In this document: positions 25,289 through 41,596 of the stretch, piece after piece
Position numbering within the stretch: the first letter of the stretch is position 1
How the letters are laid out: each line of letters starts with the position of its first letter
Assembly (NCBI GenBank): GCA_012295275.1
Contig: CM022677.1
Coordinates: 8,819,014 to 8,875,013, forward strand
Direction of reading: 5' to 3'
DNA from: Chrysomallon squamiferum
Taxonomy: Eukaryota; Mollusca; Gastropoda; Neomphalida; Peltospiridae
Length of the DNA stretch: 56,000 nt
Notes under the pieces: model-generated
What the model was told of the DNA's origin: nothing
What the model saw: the letters and a program-made list of their open reading frames with translations, nothing else
The model's database searches: none
Translations under genes and position numbers: made by a program

Positions 25289-27622
25289 GACACACACACA
25301 CACACACACACACAACAAATAGTATTATTATTACTAGTGTGTGGACCTGTGTTATCTCGTTTTCGTTTAAAGAAGATCATTATATTTCATCTGAATTATT
25401 TCAAAACATTTAATTTTCTTTTTGCAGAGGTGAAAAGGCAAGCCAAAGGTAAGCTACATTATTTTTAATTTAAAACAGAAATCGATTTAAATGAAATCAC
25501 TGCCGTCGTTCAGCTGACGTTGATGTTTACTTTTGTTTGTTTCTTTTTTTTTAATTGTTTATTTACCATGTTGTCATTATTATTATAATTATTAGTATTA
25601 GTATTAGTATTATTATTGTTATTATTATTATTGTTATTGTTATTATTGTTATTATTATTGTTATTATTGTTATTGTTTATTATTATTGTTGTTGTTAATA
25701 TTATTATTATTGTTATTATTATTATTAGTAGTAGTAGTAGTTATTATTATTATTATTGTTGTTGTTGTTATTGTTATTGTTATTGTTATTGTTATTACTA
25801 GTGTGTGGACCTGTGTGTATGATGTACTGCCAGTACGGGATGAAGCTCAACGATGAAGGATGTCCAGTCTGTGAATGTAACCCCGCACCAGGTAAAACCT
25901 TTATAATGTTTCCTTTCAGTACAACAGCAATAAACAAACATGAATGCATTATGATCTTTCGTTTTCAAACATCAAACAAACAAGCAATTAAAACTGTGGA
26001 TAAATAAATAAATAAATAACCAAAGAAAGAATTATATTAAAATATTTAATTTTCTTTTTTCAGGGATGAAAAGAGATTCGACAGGTAATTTCATTTAATT
26101 ACTTTTAAACTAATGCTTTGAAACAGAACATCGCATCAGAGGTTCTGGGGTCAAATCCCGTCGAGACCATGTTAAAGATTGTTTATAATTTTGATATGTA
26201 TAACAGACAAATACAAAAATAAATACATATATATATATTAAAAAAGTTTATAAGGTTTTTTTTAAATAACTGTTGCTTGCAAATAAATTAAAATAAAGTG
26301 ATAAAACTTGTGTTTGTTGAGTGTGCCCTGTTGCTTTAGATAACGAAAAGAACACCATTTGTCATATCGCACGCCGCTATGTATACTGCACGTGCAAACG
26401 AGGTGCCTTAGTGCTGTTGCAGAAGCGCGCGCAATACGGATGTATTGAAATGACATTCTGATGCACTGAACCAACATCATCCAGAAACAATAGGAAGAAT
26501 TTATTCTGTTATAAAGTGTCGCGTCCAAGCTTAAAAGAAAATCAACGACATGAAACAATGGGACGACTTTACGCCGGCCAACGCGTTCACGACGTCGCTC
26601 AGTACTTTCGTGACAATATCACGTCTCCGACTTCGTGTACATCGAACTGGACAAGTGCGAGATCGACCACGTTCTGGTAGAACACGATTAACTCCTCCAA
26701 GGGAAGATGACGTCATCACTACGACACAGGTTCGAAAGTGCGCCACGTTCAGCCCGTACACTGCAGCAAACCACAGGACTAGAATTCACGCTCAAACTGT
26801 CCGTAACCGTCTCCACGCTGCTGGGTTACAAACACGTCATCCTGTTGTAGTGTTCCCCTGACAGCGCGTCACGTTCAGAACGTCTGAGATGGGCCAGAAT
26901 ACACCAGGTTTTGTGTTCACTTTGCGGACGATAGGTGTAATGTATGGAGGCGACGGGGTGAACGATATGATGCAGACAACGTCATTGAGCATCACCGATA
27001 TGACGGTGGCAGCGTCATGGTCTGGGCCGGCATTCATGGCTGAGGTAACTCAGAAAACATGACTGTTCAACGTTACTGCGACGAGATCATTACACAGTGG
27101 TCATTCCATTCCTGCAGCAGCATCCTGGCTTTCTGCTTCAACATGACAACTGGAGACCACAACACACCGCTAGACTAACCTCTAATTTTCTTGAGCGGAA
27201 CACATCCAAGTGTTGAACTGGCCACCAATGTCCCCTGACTTGTCCCCAGTTGAGTACGCATGGCACCTAGTGGGCCGTTGGGTACGCAACATTCATCCTC
27301 ATATCCTTAATACGACCTACAAATGGTTGAACGGGAATGGAACGCAGTTACTGAGATTACTGTTCATTATAAGCATGAGTCGACGATGTCTGCTGTTATC
27401 ATTGCCGCTATTATTATTGAGTTCTATCACCAGTTTGGTAGATGCACCCCCAGTTTTATCAGTTACATTAAAGAAACTAGTTTATACCGTGACAACGTGT
27501 TACTGCATTCTGAAATGTACAAATAATTCAACATCCAATCGAATATATTAACTGTTAACATTACTACTAACTTTTTTGTCCACTTTAGTTTTAACCGCAA
27601 GACAAAAAACACCTCCCTCCCT

Positions 27623-27712
<90 letters not shown>

Positions 27713-27749
27713 ATCATGTGTGTTTTCTGACTGTCTGCAAGACAAAAAC

Positions 27750-27833
<84 letters not shown>

Positions 27834-28226
27834 TTGTGTGTCTATCTGACTGTCTGCCTCTATATGGCTGAACCTCTCTTTCTCTCTTTCTGTCTATCTA
27901 AGAAATTACAGATATTATTTTTCGTTTAAACCATTTATTTATTTATTTACATATTTATTTATTTATTTGTTTGTTTATTTATATATTTTGTGTTTGTTTG
28001 TTTGTGTATTTACATATTTATTATTTATTTATTTATTTGTATATTTTATTTATTAGAATGTGGTCCACTCTGTCGTAATTACTGTCCCTGGGGTCGGGTG
28101 AAGGATGAGAATGGGTGTGACACCTGTGAATGTTATCCTAAAAGAGGTAAACACTTTTTTTTTTAATCATTACACATACCTTATTACATATATCCATACA
28201 CACACATCCACAAATATATGTGCTCT

Positions 28227-28263
<37 letters not shown>

Positions 28264-28276
28264 TATATGTGCTCTT

Positions 28277-28321
<45 letters not shown>

Positions 28322-28420
28322 TATAAACACACTCTCTGTTATTATTATTATTATCCCTATTACAGTTCCTATTATCAGTATTATGATTGTTGTTGTTATT
28401 ATTATTATTACCATTATTAC

Positions 28421-28480
<60 letters not shown>

Positions 28481-28584
28481 GATTGTTATTATTGTTATTT
28501 ACAGAAGTGTGTGTTGAGTGTCGGATGCTGTGTCCAAACGGATTCAAGTACGAAGAAGGTTGTGCAGTCTGCGAATGTGCCTGA
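21711..28584 (+). CDS. Gene A: secreted multi-domain antistasin-like protease inhibitor
   Basis: Fourteen exons with GT-AG introns: 21711-21759, 22820-22843, 23120-23209, 23314-23343, 23748-23837 (or to 23845), 24069-24095, 24245-24334, 24742-24768, 24972-25064 (or to 25072), 25428-25448, 25802-25891, 26064-26084, 28057-28146, 28505-28584. Every internal junction is phase 1. Exon 1 gives a signal peptide (MQVFFVIAVCLVISAEG). Exons 3, 5, 7, 9, 11, 13 and 14 each encode one antistasin domain, pattern C-x3-C-x3-C-x2-G-x6-GC-x2-C-x-C (the last is shorter); the others are 7-10-residue linkers, mostly with KR. The full read is 822 bp, 273 residues. Antistasin-family domains are canonical serine-protease inhibitors; P1 is the residue after the second Cys seen here, giving A, M, Y, N, M, R, R. 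Stops in exons 5 and 9 would give 96- and 175-residue forms. The 7-domain form needs weak C|GTAACT donors at exons 5 and 9. Confidence 0.82.
22561..22770. repeat. (TAC)n/(TGC)n compound repeat in intron 1
   Basis: Imperfect CTA/CTG triplets. The right arm has the same repeat at about 39847-40045 with length differences. Just upstream, 22087-22330 is nearly identical between arms but has no domain and is taken as intron. Confidence 0.8.
23748..23845 (+). CDS. Gene A exon 5: domain 2 with alternative terminal stop
   Basis: Begins after TTTTATTCAG and encodes a complete domain with Met at P1. The other complete domain exons end CCAG|GTAA or GAAG|GTAA; this one reads CCAC|GTAACTAA. If spliced at the homologous point the exon is exactly 90 bp and stays phase 1, with a weak donor (C at -1 and at +5). 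If not spliced it ends Arg-Asn-stop, and AATAAA follows 49 bp later. Exon 9 shows the same arrangement. Confidence 0.75.
23894..23899 (+). terminator. Polyadenylation signal after exon 5 stop
   Basis: AATAAA within ATTATAATAAA, 49 bp after the stop. The same ATTATAATAAA block follows the exon 9 stop, and it is kept in the right arm (38710-38715). Confidence 0.55.
23955..24025. repeat. (AAT)n microsatellite in intron 5
   Basis: Long AAT run broken by TTTATAATAAT. Comparable AAT runs lie in intron 2 (22932-22970) and intron 3 (23242-23296). Confidence 0.85.
24972..25072 (+). CDS. Gene A exon 9: domain 4 with alternative terminal stop
   Basis: Starts after CATAATAG. It encodes a domain with Asn at the P1 position, then ends ACAC|GTAACTAA: either a weak donor leaving a 93-bp phase-1 exon, or Thr-Arg-Asn-stop. 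The 3' flank (CTAAATTCTTGTC then AATTATTTTGATTATGA) resembles that of exon 5, so the two terminal blocks are duplicates including 3' UTR. Confidence 0.75.
25134..25139 (+). terminator. Polyadenylation signal after exon 9 stop
   Basis: AATAAA in ATTATAATAAA, 62 bp after the stop; conserved in the right arm at 37407-37412. Confidence 0.55.
25237..25312. repeat. (CT)n-(CA)n microsatellite in intron 9
   Basis: CT run of 47 bp then a CA run. The right-arm counterpart (GA run 37203-37309) is over twice as long, showing independent length change. Confidence 0.9.
25338..25356 (+). pseudogene. Relic antistasin domain exon, left arm
   Basis: After an intact acceptor (TTACTAG) the sequence starts exactly like domain exons 9 and 11 (Val-Cys-Gly-Pro-Val), then loses homology; the other Cys codons and the donor are gone. 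Linker exon 10 follows about 70 bp later. The right arm carries the same relic (37131-37149), so the loss predates the inverted duplication. Confidence 0.6.
25802..25891 (+). CDS. Gene A exon 11: domain 5
   Basis: Ninety-base phase 1-1 exon, acceptor TTACTAG, donor CCAG|GTAAAA. It encodes a domain nearly identical to domain 2 (Met at P1), implying a recent internal duplication. Its counterpart in gene B is broken. Confidence 0.8.
26148..26158 (+). repeat. Possible tRNA-derived SINE remnant (B-box)
   Basis: GGGTCAAATCC matches the polymerase III B-box except at one position and is followed by CGTCGAGACC. No matching A-box or complete tRNA fold is seen. Present in both arms (right arm near 36355-36365). 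Confidence 0.3.
26299..27463 (+). mobile_element. Degenerate Tc1-like transposon in intron 12
   Basis: Related GTGATAAAACT and CTGATAAAACT ends in opposite orientation mark a span of about 1.17 kb. Inside, frame fragments match Tc1 transposase: a paired-like helix-turn-helix part ending GRTRLTPPREDDV near 26690, YDGGSVMVWAGIHG near 27000, PFLQQHPGFLLQHDN near 27110-27150, and WPPMSPDLSPVEYAWHL near 27220-27265. Stops and frameshifts separate them, so it is dead. It lies in the same orientation as gene A and is only partly kept in the right arm. Confidence 0.75.
27626..27832. repeat. Two (CT)n tracts in intron 12
   Basis: CT runs at about 27630-27715 and 27752-27830 separated by ATCATGTGTGTTTTCTGAC-like sequence. 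The right arm (35745-36001) has two GA runs with a different intervening unit. Confidence 0.9.
28057..28146 (+). CDS. Gene A exon 13: domain 6
   Basis: Ninety-base phase 1-1 exon, acceptor TTATTAG, donor AGAG|GTAAAC. It encodes a more diverged antistasin domain (ECGPLCRNYC start) with Arg at P1, followed by PKR. Domains 6 and 7 are the only ones with a basic P1, suggesting trypsin-like targets. Confidence 0.8.
28230..28500. repeat. (CA)n and (TTA)n repeats in intron 13
   Basis: Two CA runs (28230-28260, 28278-28315), each preceded by TATGTGCTCTTAA, then TTA units to about 28480. The TATGTGCTCTTAA duplication is absent from the right arm, which has one longer GT run (35222-35280). Confidence 0.85.
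28505..28584 (+). CDS. Gene A exon 14: terminal domain 7
   Basis: Acceptor TTTACAG; encodes EVCVECRMLC, NGFKYEEGC, CECA and stop TGA. It has all six Cys but shorter spacing (C-x2-C at the start, five residues before GC). Arg is at P1. The exon is identical in the right arm. Confidence 0.8.
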
Positions 28585-28811
28585 TGTAGGAACACGTCTG
28601 ATTTGTTTATCATTTACGTCATATTTTAATAATAGTAAATATTCACTTATATTATAAAACATTTATAGGTCCTTACATAATCATCATAATAATAATAAAA
28701 CAACAGTTACCGTTCGGATCTATTCTTTAAGCTGCAGTCCAAGGGAGACAACTATGTTTAATTTGATCTGATGTTAAAATACGAAATAAATTAACAATAA
28801 ACAACAAGAAC

Positions 28812-28879
<68 letters not shown>

Positions 28880-29893
28880 CAAAAATAAAAATAATAAAAA
28901 AAAAAAAAAAAAAAAAATAATATAAAATAAATAAATAAATATTTAAAAAAAAATAATTTAAATTAAAAATAATAAAATGAATCGGTACAAACAATGCAAA
29001 TGAATGTGCATATCTGATTATCAGGATACAGCGTATCGTCAATATAATGTATTCAAAAATGTATTTTTTTGTATGTGTGTATGTGTGTGTGTGTTTTAAT
29101 ATTATTTATCTACAGAAATTGTTTCTCTGTTTTGTTCTAGGAGAGAGAAATGACATAATTATGATGAAAGCACTTAGTTATAATGGAGGCCACTGAATAA
29201 ATACTTCTATTTCATCTGAGTGTTCTTCTTTTATTACTTGCTGTAAAAATACCATTATCCGTTTTGAGAATTTCTCTCTAAATATTTCATTACGGTAATG
29301 ATGGCGATATTAATAAGAGATAATAATAATATATTTTAATACGGATGCTCACGGTCAGAAAATAAGAATAACAGCGAATAAAAAACGAAAAGGAATAAAG
29401 AGGAGTAAACCAATAACGTTATGAACAACGTCGGTACGACGGCAACGACGGCCACATTAACAGAAATTACAATACTATATTTTAATATGTGATACACCAG
29501 CTCAGAAAGTTCGAGGAATAATTAATAACAAGCACTAAACATTAATGAGAAGTACTCCAACAAGCTAGGAACAACGCCATTACGACGGCAACGATGGTGA
29601 TATTAATGGAGATAGTAATAATACATTTTAGTATTGGATTTGAACACTAAAGAGGTATGAATAACAGTTAAAAAAACAAACAAAAAACAATAATGATAAG
29701 TACACCTAAAACATTAGCAACAATCCCTTTACGATGGAAACTATGGCAACATTAATAAAGATAATAATAATATATTTTGATGTAGGATGCGCCCGATCAG
29801 AAAGTCTGAGGAATAGCCTTTATAAGATAAAACTGAGATTAGTAAAATTTGTATTAGTAGTACGTCTTCTTACTTTATAACCTTCTCACAAAA
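28585..29893. other. 3' region of gene A to inner end of left arm
   Basis: Contains (AAT)n at about 28812-28875, an A-rich run at 28895-28918 and, at 29196-29201, an AATAAA that could serve the long transcript. The rest is AT-rich and is mirrored at 33663-34960. Confidence 0.5.
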
Positions 29894-31254
29894 TGTTCTG
29901 CCGATTATTTAACAAAGCAAAACGGTTTATCTTTCAGTTGCTAGCAGCAGAGCTACGTGTGTTTGTTTATTCGTGATAATGATGCCTAACAGCACCAGCA
30001 AAGTGAATGTGGCAGTTACGTAATATTTTATTACGTTTATTATAGAATTCAGAGATAGAGAAGGGGATATTATTTTTCTTTAAAAATGAGAAATATAAAT
30101 AAATGTGCTTTTTTAAAATGTAAAAATACACAGAAAAATGTTTCAAGGCGTCAAAAAATGGGGATATTTTATAATAAAAGATATGAACGTGATATTTTGA
30201 TAGGATGAATAATTCTTATTCTACAGATAATTTAATATAAATATTAACATCATCACCGAGCACCAGTATCTTGCAGTTAAAAAATTTGCTATAGGTTTTT
30301 TTTGTTATCTTATAAGTGGATTTATATCAGCATGGTCCAGTATGCTCGGTAGTTATAAAAATTTGTTCGGTATCGTTCGTCATTTTCCGGCTGCGAATGC
30401 AGTCGCATGTAATGATATGTAAAGTTATTATGATGATACAGCTGAATGACAAAATTAGTATATTTTTATATAGTTTTCGCCTCAGAAAATGTTTATAAAG
30501 GGTTGTCATTTATTTATTTATTTATTTATTGAAACTACTGTCGTAATCGAGACCTGTCTTCAACTCGCACCAGACCGTTTTACTCTTGAACGATGAACGA
30601 TAAAAGAAAGAATAACGTTGTATAACAATAAATATTCTCTTATTAATAATATTATTATTTATCTACAAAACAGACATCACAGGTTGAAATCCTACTTTCA
30701 GGAACTAGGGCCATGGTGAAAGATTCTACATTTACTGAAAAAAAAATCTGGACACACAGATAGAAACGTGAATGCATATGTTTAAATAAAATACATATTT
30801 TGATGGATGTAAATAACTATTTTAAAATGTTAATTAAATTAAGAAATGAATAAACTATAATTATGTATTTTGAAGAAAAAAATTACTAGTGTAATAATAT
30901 CCCTTTATTATTATTTGATACTCACATGCGCAGTTTATTTAGATCTACGTCAGCGGATTTAAATCGGGTTTAAATAAAACTTCCAACGGTTTTACGTCAG
31001 TTGACATGTGAATGCCAATATCAGTAGGTCACTTTTTAATTTTTAATTTTTTTAAATTTTTTTTTTAAAATAATTTTATTGTTAGCGATTTATTTTTTTA
31101 AATTGATTATAATCAATAATAGTAGTTAACTGTATATTTAATTAGTACTAATAAAATGTTATTATAAATATAAATAAAACACGAACAGTATGCATAAACC
31201 TCGGTTTCATGTTCTACTAATATGCCTTGGCGGACACATTCAAAGTCCACTGAT
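29894..31254. other. Inverted-repeat spacer, left part
   Basis: Unique AT-rich DNA between arm and hAT element. Short low-complexity patches near 30510-30530 and 31025-31090. No gene recognised. Confidence 0.5.
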
Positions 31255-31684
31255 CAGTGGCGGCCACCAACCTTTGCACCTTTCGCTCAAGGTTGATCAG
31301 TTGCCCATGAGACGTCAGTGTGATAGGTTGTGTGTGTGGTGTTGTTCCGCACTGGTCGTGTGTGCGCGTGCATAATGCCGATTGCCGAATTAACTTCGCT
31401 GTGTTTTAAATTATTGTCATTCTTAAACACTTATTAGTAAAGAGATGTAGCTAACTAGGTGTATTTAGTTAAGAAATTATGCTAGTTAGAACAGATTTTG
31501 CAAATCTGTCGTCTCGGCAAATCTGTTCAGTTAACAGTGTTTACTATTTACTTGCACACTCAATTACAGATGAATTTAAACTAAATTAGCTTGTGACTAA
31601 TCATAACTAGTTTAACACTGCCTGTTGTTTACTGTTGTTGGTTAGAGTACGCGCGTGTTAATTGCTTATGAATACCCCTTCACA

Positions 31685-32150
31685 ATGGATAAATTTGTTA
31701 AAAGGAAGGATGTTAGTGACGGGTGTGAGGTTGAAACAGAACATACAATGAAGCCCACAAAATCCAGCACAAAAAAGGCAAAAGTTCACCATAATAGACG
31801 GTATTGTGATGATTATTTGAAGTTTGGATTTTCTTGGTCAGGAGATGTTGCTCAACCATGTCCATTATGTATAGTTTGTGGTGAAACAATGGCCAATGAA
31901 TCCATGGTACCAAATAAATTACAAAGACATTTCACGACTAAACATTCCGACCTACAAGATAAAGATTTTAGTTATTTTCAAAGACTGTTACAACAGCAAT
32001 CAAAGCAACGCAATGTTTTTCAGAAAACAATGACCGTGTCTGAACGGGCTCAACTCGCTTCATTTGAGGTAGCTGAAATAATAGCAATGAAATCCAAATC
32101 TCACACTCTTGCTGAGTCAGTTATCCTTCCCGCTTGTAAAAAGATGGTCC
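31685..32150 (+). pseudogene. hAT (ZBED5/SCAND3-like) transposase, N-terminal part
   Basis: Begins MDKFVKRK. A BED zinc finger follows: GFSW, then C-x2-C (CIVC) and H-x4-H (HFTTKH). It continues through FQKTMTVSERAQLASFEVAE and LAESVILPACKKMV, which are typical of the ZBED5/FAM200/SCAND3 group. It then runs out of homology and stops at 32222-32224. The catalytic core is absent. Confidence 0.75.
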
Positions 32151-32169
32151 TTCTAATATTGGGTTTAAA

Positions 32170-32487
32170 TTATGCGAAGAAGAAGAATTGGCTACCATTT
32201 CAAGTGACCGCAGTCTTAAAATAAAGCATTCTGAGGTAGATATCGACACATTTTGGATTTCAATACAAAAGGAATTTCCCGCATTAGCTGAAAAAGCCCT
32301 GTTAGTTCTTTTACAATTCTCTACTTCTTATTTGTGTGAATTGGGCTTTTCAACCTTAAATAATATAAAAAATAAAAAGAGAGAAAGACTACGTTCCATT
32401 GAAGAAGAAATGAGAGTTTGCTTATCGCACATACGACCAAATATTCAAGAAGTCATAAGACAACACCAGGCACAAGTTTCACACTAG
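32170..32487 (+). pseudogene. hAT transposase, C-terminal dimerisation part
   Basis: In a different frame from the N-terminal part: EEELATISSDRSLKIKHSEV, then FWISIQKEFPALAEKALLVL, then STSYLCELGFSTLNNIKNKK and a terminal basic tail ending at TAG. This is the hAT C-terminal (hATC) region. The junction at about 32150-32170 joins it to the N-terminal part after loss of the middle of the gene plus a frameshift. Confidence 0.75.
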
Positions 32488-33014
32488 GTAAGTGGCAATT
32501 CTGGGACACTAACATAATAAACTGTATCAGACAAGTCCATATATGTATTTTTTAATTTAGTTTACGATTTCAACATAATAATATTTAAAATTATGACTGT
32601 GTCGCGACAGTTTCATGCGCTCGTAGGTATGTCGAGCGTAAAAAAAGGTTGAGAAACGCTGATATACAAACTAACTATAAAGTACGCTAAATAACGGAGA
32701 CTCGCGAAATTTGCCGAGTCCTGCCGGTCAATACAAACATATTCATTGGGCGAGACCATTTTGGTAAAGGTTTTCAGTGCTGATGAAGAAGATTATTTTA
32801 AAATGCAATTAGGAAATTCCATCATCAACTCAAAAAAAAAAATAATAATAATAATAATAATAATATTTAAGAAAATAAACAAATAAATAAACAAAAGTAA
32901 AGAACAAACAAAAAATAAATCATAAAAATAATAATAATAATATTTCTTTTTTTTTAAATGAAATAAATAATTGAAATATGAAGTAAATAGATTAAGGAAA
33001 AGAACATTTACTAG

Positions 33015-33042
33015 TTTGTGCCCCGTGAACTGCTGTCCGTAG
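33015..33042 (+). pseudogene. Possible relic antistasin domain exon in spacer
   Basis: ATTTACTAG is followed by TTTGTGCCCCGTGAACTGCT, which reads Val-Cys-Ala-Pro then Asn-Cys-Cys-Pro with a small deletion or frame change, then TAG. Start and acceptor match domain exons 9 and 11; the rest of the domain is missing. Confidence 0.35.
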
Positions 33043-33102
33043 ACATATTATATCAAACAAATAAAATACTTTGAAAATTTAAAACTGTTATTTTCATCCC
33101 AG

Positions 33103-33120
33103 AAGAAGCAGTAAGTTCAG
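33103..33120 (+). pseudogene. Possible relic antistasin linker exon in spacer
   Basis: TTTTCATCCCAG|AAGAAGCAGTAAGTTCAG|GTAAAT is an 18-bp phase 1-1 mini-exon (EEAVSS) with acceptor and donor like those of linker exons 4, 6 and 8. It follows the relic domain by about 60 bp, the same layout as at 25338-25448. Confidence 0.35.
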
Positions 33121-33545
33121 GTAAATTGAGTATTTATTTAATAATATATTTATTTATATCTATTTTTATGGTTACAATTTCAAATATATAGATTTTGCTT
33201 TCTTATCCAGGAATATGTAAAGCAAACTGATTATTAAAATACATTTTTGTAGCTTATTTGAATGATATATCATTGGTGAAGAACATTCAGAAATGATTTT
33301 TATTCATTTAAAGTTTAAGGATTAAATAAAATAAAACAAAATAGTGTAATGAGAATGTTGAAAATAGATCACAGGAGTTCATTACAACAAATAATCATAA
33401 AAGATAACAGGAACTCAAAAACTCTTCTAAAGACCCAAAGTATATCTCTATTCCTTTTTTATATACTGGTCCACTCATACCTACTGATCTATCTGCCGAT
33501 GTGTCTGTTCATCTACCTGTCTACCTGCTGTCATCTCTCTATGAC

Positions 33546-33663
<118 letters not shown>

Positions 33664-34698
33664 TTTGTGAGAAGGTTATAAAGTAAGAAGACGTACTACT
33701 AACAAAAATATTTAAAATTTTACTAATCTCAGTTTTATCTTATAAAGGCTATTCCTCAGACTTTCTGATCGGGCGCATCCTACATCAAAATATATTATTA
33801 TTATATTTATTAATGTTGCCATAGTTTCCATCGTAAAGGGATTGTTGCTAATGTTTTAGGTGTACTTATCATTATTGTTTTTTGTTTGTTTTTTTAACTG
33901 TTATTCATACCTCTTTAGTGTTCAAATCCAATACTAAAATGTATTATTACTATCTCCATTAATATCACCATCGTTGCCGTCGTAATGGCGTTGTTCCTAG
34001 CTTGTTGGAGTACTTCTCATTAATGTTTAGTGCTTGTTATTAATTATTCCTCGAACTTTCTGAGCTGGTGTATCACATATTAAAATATATTACTGTAATT
34101 TCTGTTAATGTGGCCGTCGTTGCCGTCGTACCGACGTTGTTCATAACGTTATTGGTTTACTCCTCTTTATTCCTTTTCGTTTTTTATTCGCTGTTATTCT
34201 TATTTTCTGACCGTGAGCATCCGTATTAAAATATATTATTATTATCTCTTATTAATATCGCCATCATTACCGTAATGAAATATTTAGAGAGAAATTCTCA
34301 AAACGGATAATGGTATTTTTACAGCAAGTAATAAAAGAAGAACACTCAGATGAAATAGAAGTATTTATTCAGTGGCCTCCATTATAACTAAGTGCTTTCA
34401 TCATAATTATGTCATTTCTCTCTCCTAGAACAAAACAGAGAAACAATTTCTGTAGATAAATAATATTAAAACACACACACACATACACACATACAAAAAA
34501 ATACAAATTTTGAATACATTATATTGACGATACGCTGTATCCTGATAATCAGATATGCACATTCATTTGCATTGTTTGTACCGATTCATTTTATTATTTT
34601 TAATTTAAATTATTTTTTTAAATATTTATTTATTTATTTATTTATTTTATATTATTTTTTTTTATTTTATTTTTACTTTTATTATTTTTTTTTTTTTG

Positions 34699-34733
<35 letters not shown>

Positions 34734-34960
34734 GTTCTTGTTGTTTATTGTTAATTTATTTCGTATTTTAACATCAGATCAAATTAAACATAGTTGTCTC
34801 CCTTGGACTGCAGCTTAAAGAATAGATCCGAACGGTAACTATTGTCTTATTATTATTATGATGATTATGTAAGGACCTATAAATGTTTTATAATATAAGT
34901 GAATATTTACTATTATTAAAATATGACGTAAATGATAAACAAATCAGACGTGTTCCTACA

Positions 34961-40898
<5,938 letters not shown>

Positions 40899-40969
40899 CT
40901 TTTCGTGAGTGTTCGATAATTGTCGGAAATGGAGAAAACCGAAGTGACGATCACAGAAAACATCCTTAG

Positions 40970-40976
40970 TTATATA
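40970..40976 (-). promoter_or_regulatory. TATA box of antistasin gene B
   Basis: TATATAA on the minus strand, 72 bp upstream of the start codon as in gene A. Confidence 0.5.
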
Positions 40977-41385
40977 GCGAATGTTTCGCAATAAACGACT
41001 CAGAAAAACGCATCAATAATGATATCAAATTAATTTTTATGTTTTATTTCACAGAGATAAACGTATGAAAACAGATATCATTAGATGATAACGTCGACAG
41101 CAGTAATAAAGGTTGACATTTAATGCGAAATTCGGTCGATCTGTCGTAGCGTAGAGAGTTTAATAAGGGAGATAATATCCAATTTTTGATGTCACCACCA
41201 GTACGTGTTAATTATGAGCCATATCACACTAGGTGTCGCTAGTAAATTACCGCTGAACTTGTCAGAAGTAGTAAAAGCAAATTTGATATTTGTTATATTT
41301 TATTATTAGGAAATTATAAAACATCTGTAATGTACTCTGAGTGTATGTACGGTGGTGGGTTCTTAATCACTTTTACTCATATTTG

Positions 41386-41490
41386 CTCTCTCTCTCTCAC
41401 AAACACACCTCTGTTTCTCTGTCGAATATTCGCATTTTCTCTCTCTCTCTCTTTATACTCACTTTCACTCTCTATCTGCTCTTTTTGACC

Positions 41491-41560
<70 letters not shown>

Positions 41561-41596
41561 CGTTCTCGCTCATTATTTATCTATCTCTTTCGTTCG

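Larger units (their letters stand above)
31255..32661 (+). mobile_element. Internally deleted hAT transposon
   Basis: Left end CAGTGGCGGCCACCAACCTTT and right end, as reverse complement, CAGCGTTTCTCAACCTTT resemble hAT terminal inverted repeats of the ZBED group; the left one carries about 3 extra bases. No 8-bp target duplication is seen (CCACTGAT versus ATATACAA). Inside are the two ends of a transposase with the middle missing. It sits in the spacer of the inverted repeat. Confidence 0.65.
32662..33545. other. Inverted-repeat spacer, right part
   Basis: AT-rich with AAT-rich patches (32838-32865, 32925-32945). Contains the possible relic antistasin exons described separately. Confidence 0.5.

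Noticed and set aside
26141-26170. tRNA gene
   Set aside because: Only a B-box-like segment is present; no acceptor or anticodon stem could be found, so it is listed only as a possible SINE remnant.
21711-28584. Several separate two-domain genes in tandem instead of one gene
   Set aside because: Only exon 1 carries a signal peptide and start; later cassettes begin with linker exons in phase 1. I keep one gene with alternative ends, though independent downstream promoters cannot be excluded.
28275-28613. Poly-Asn, poly-Tyr, poly-Leu and poly-Ile open frames
   Set aside because: They come from (AAT)n-type repeats in introns and intergenic DNA; the similar ones at 8346-8647, 11310-11773, 15539-15907 and 39836-40156 were rejected for the same reason.
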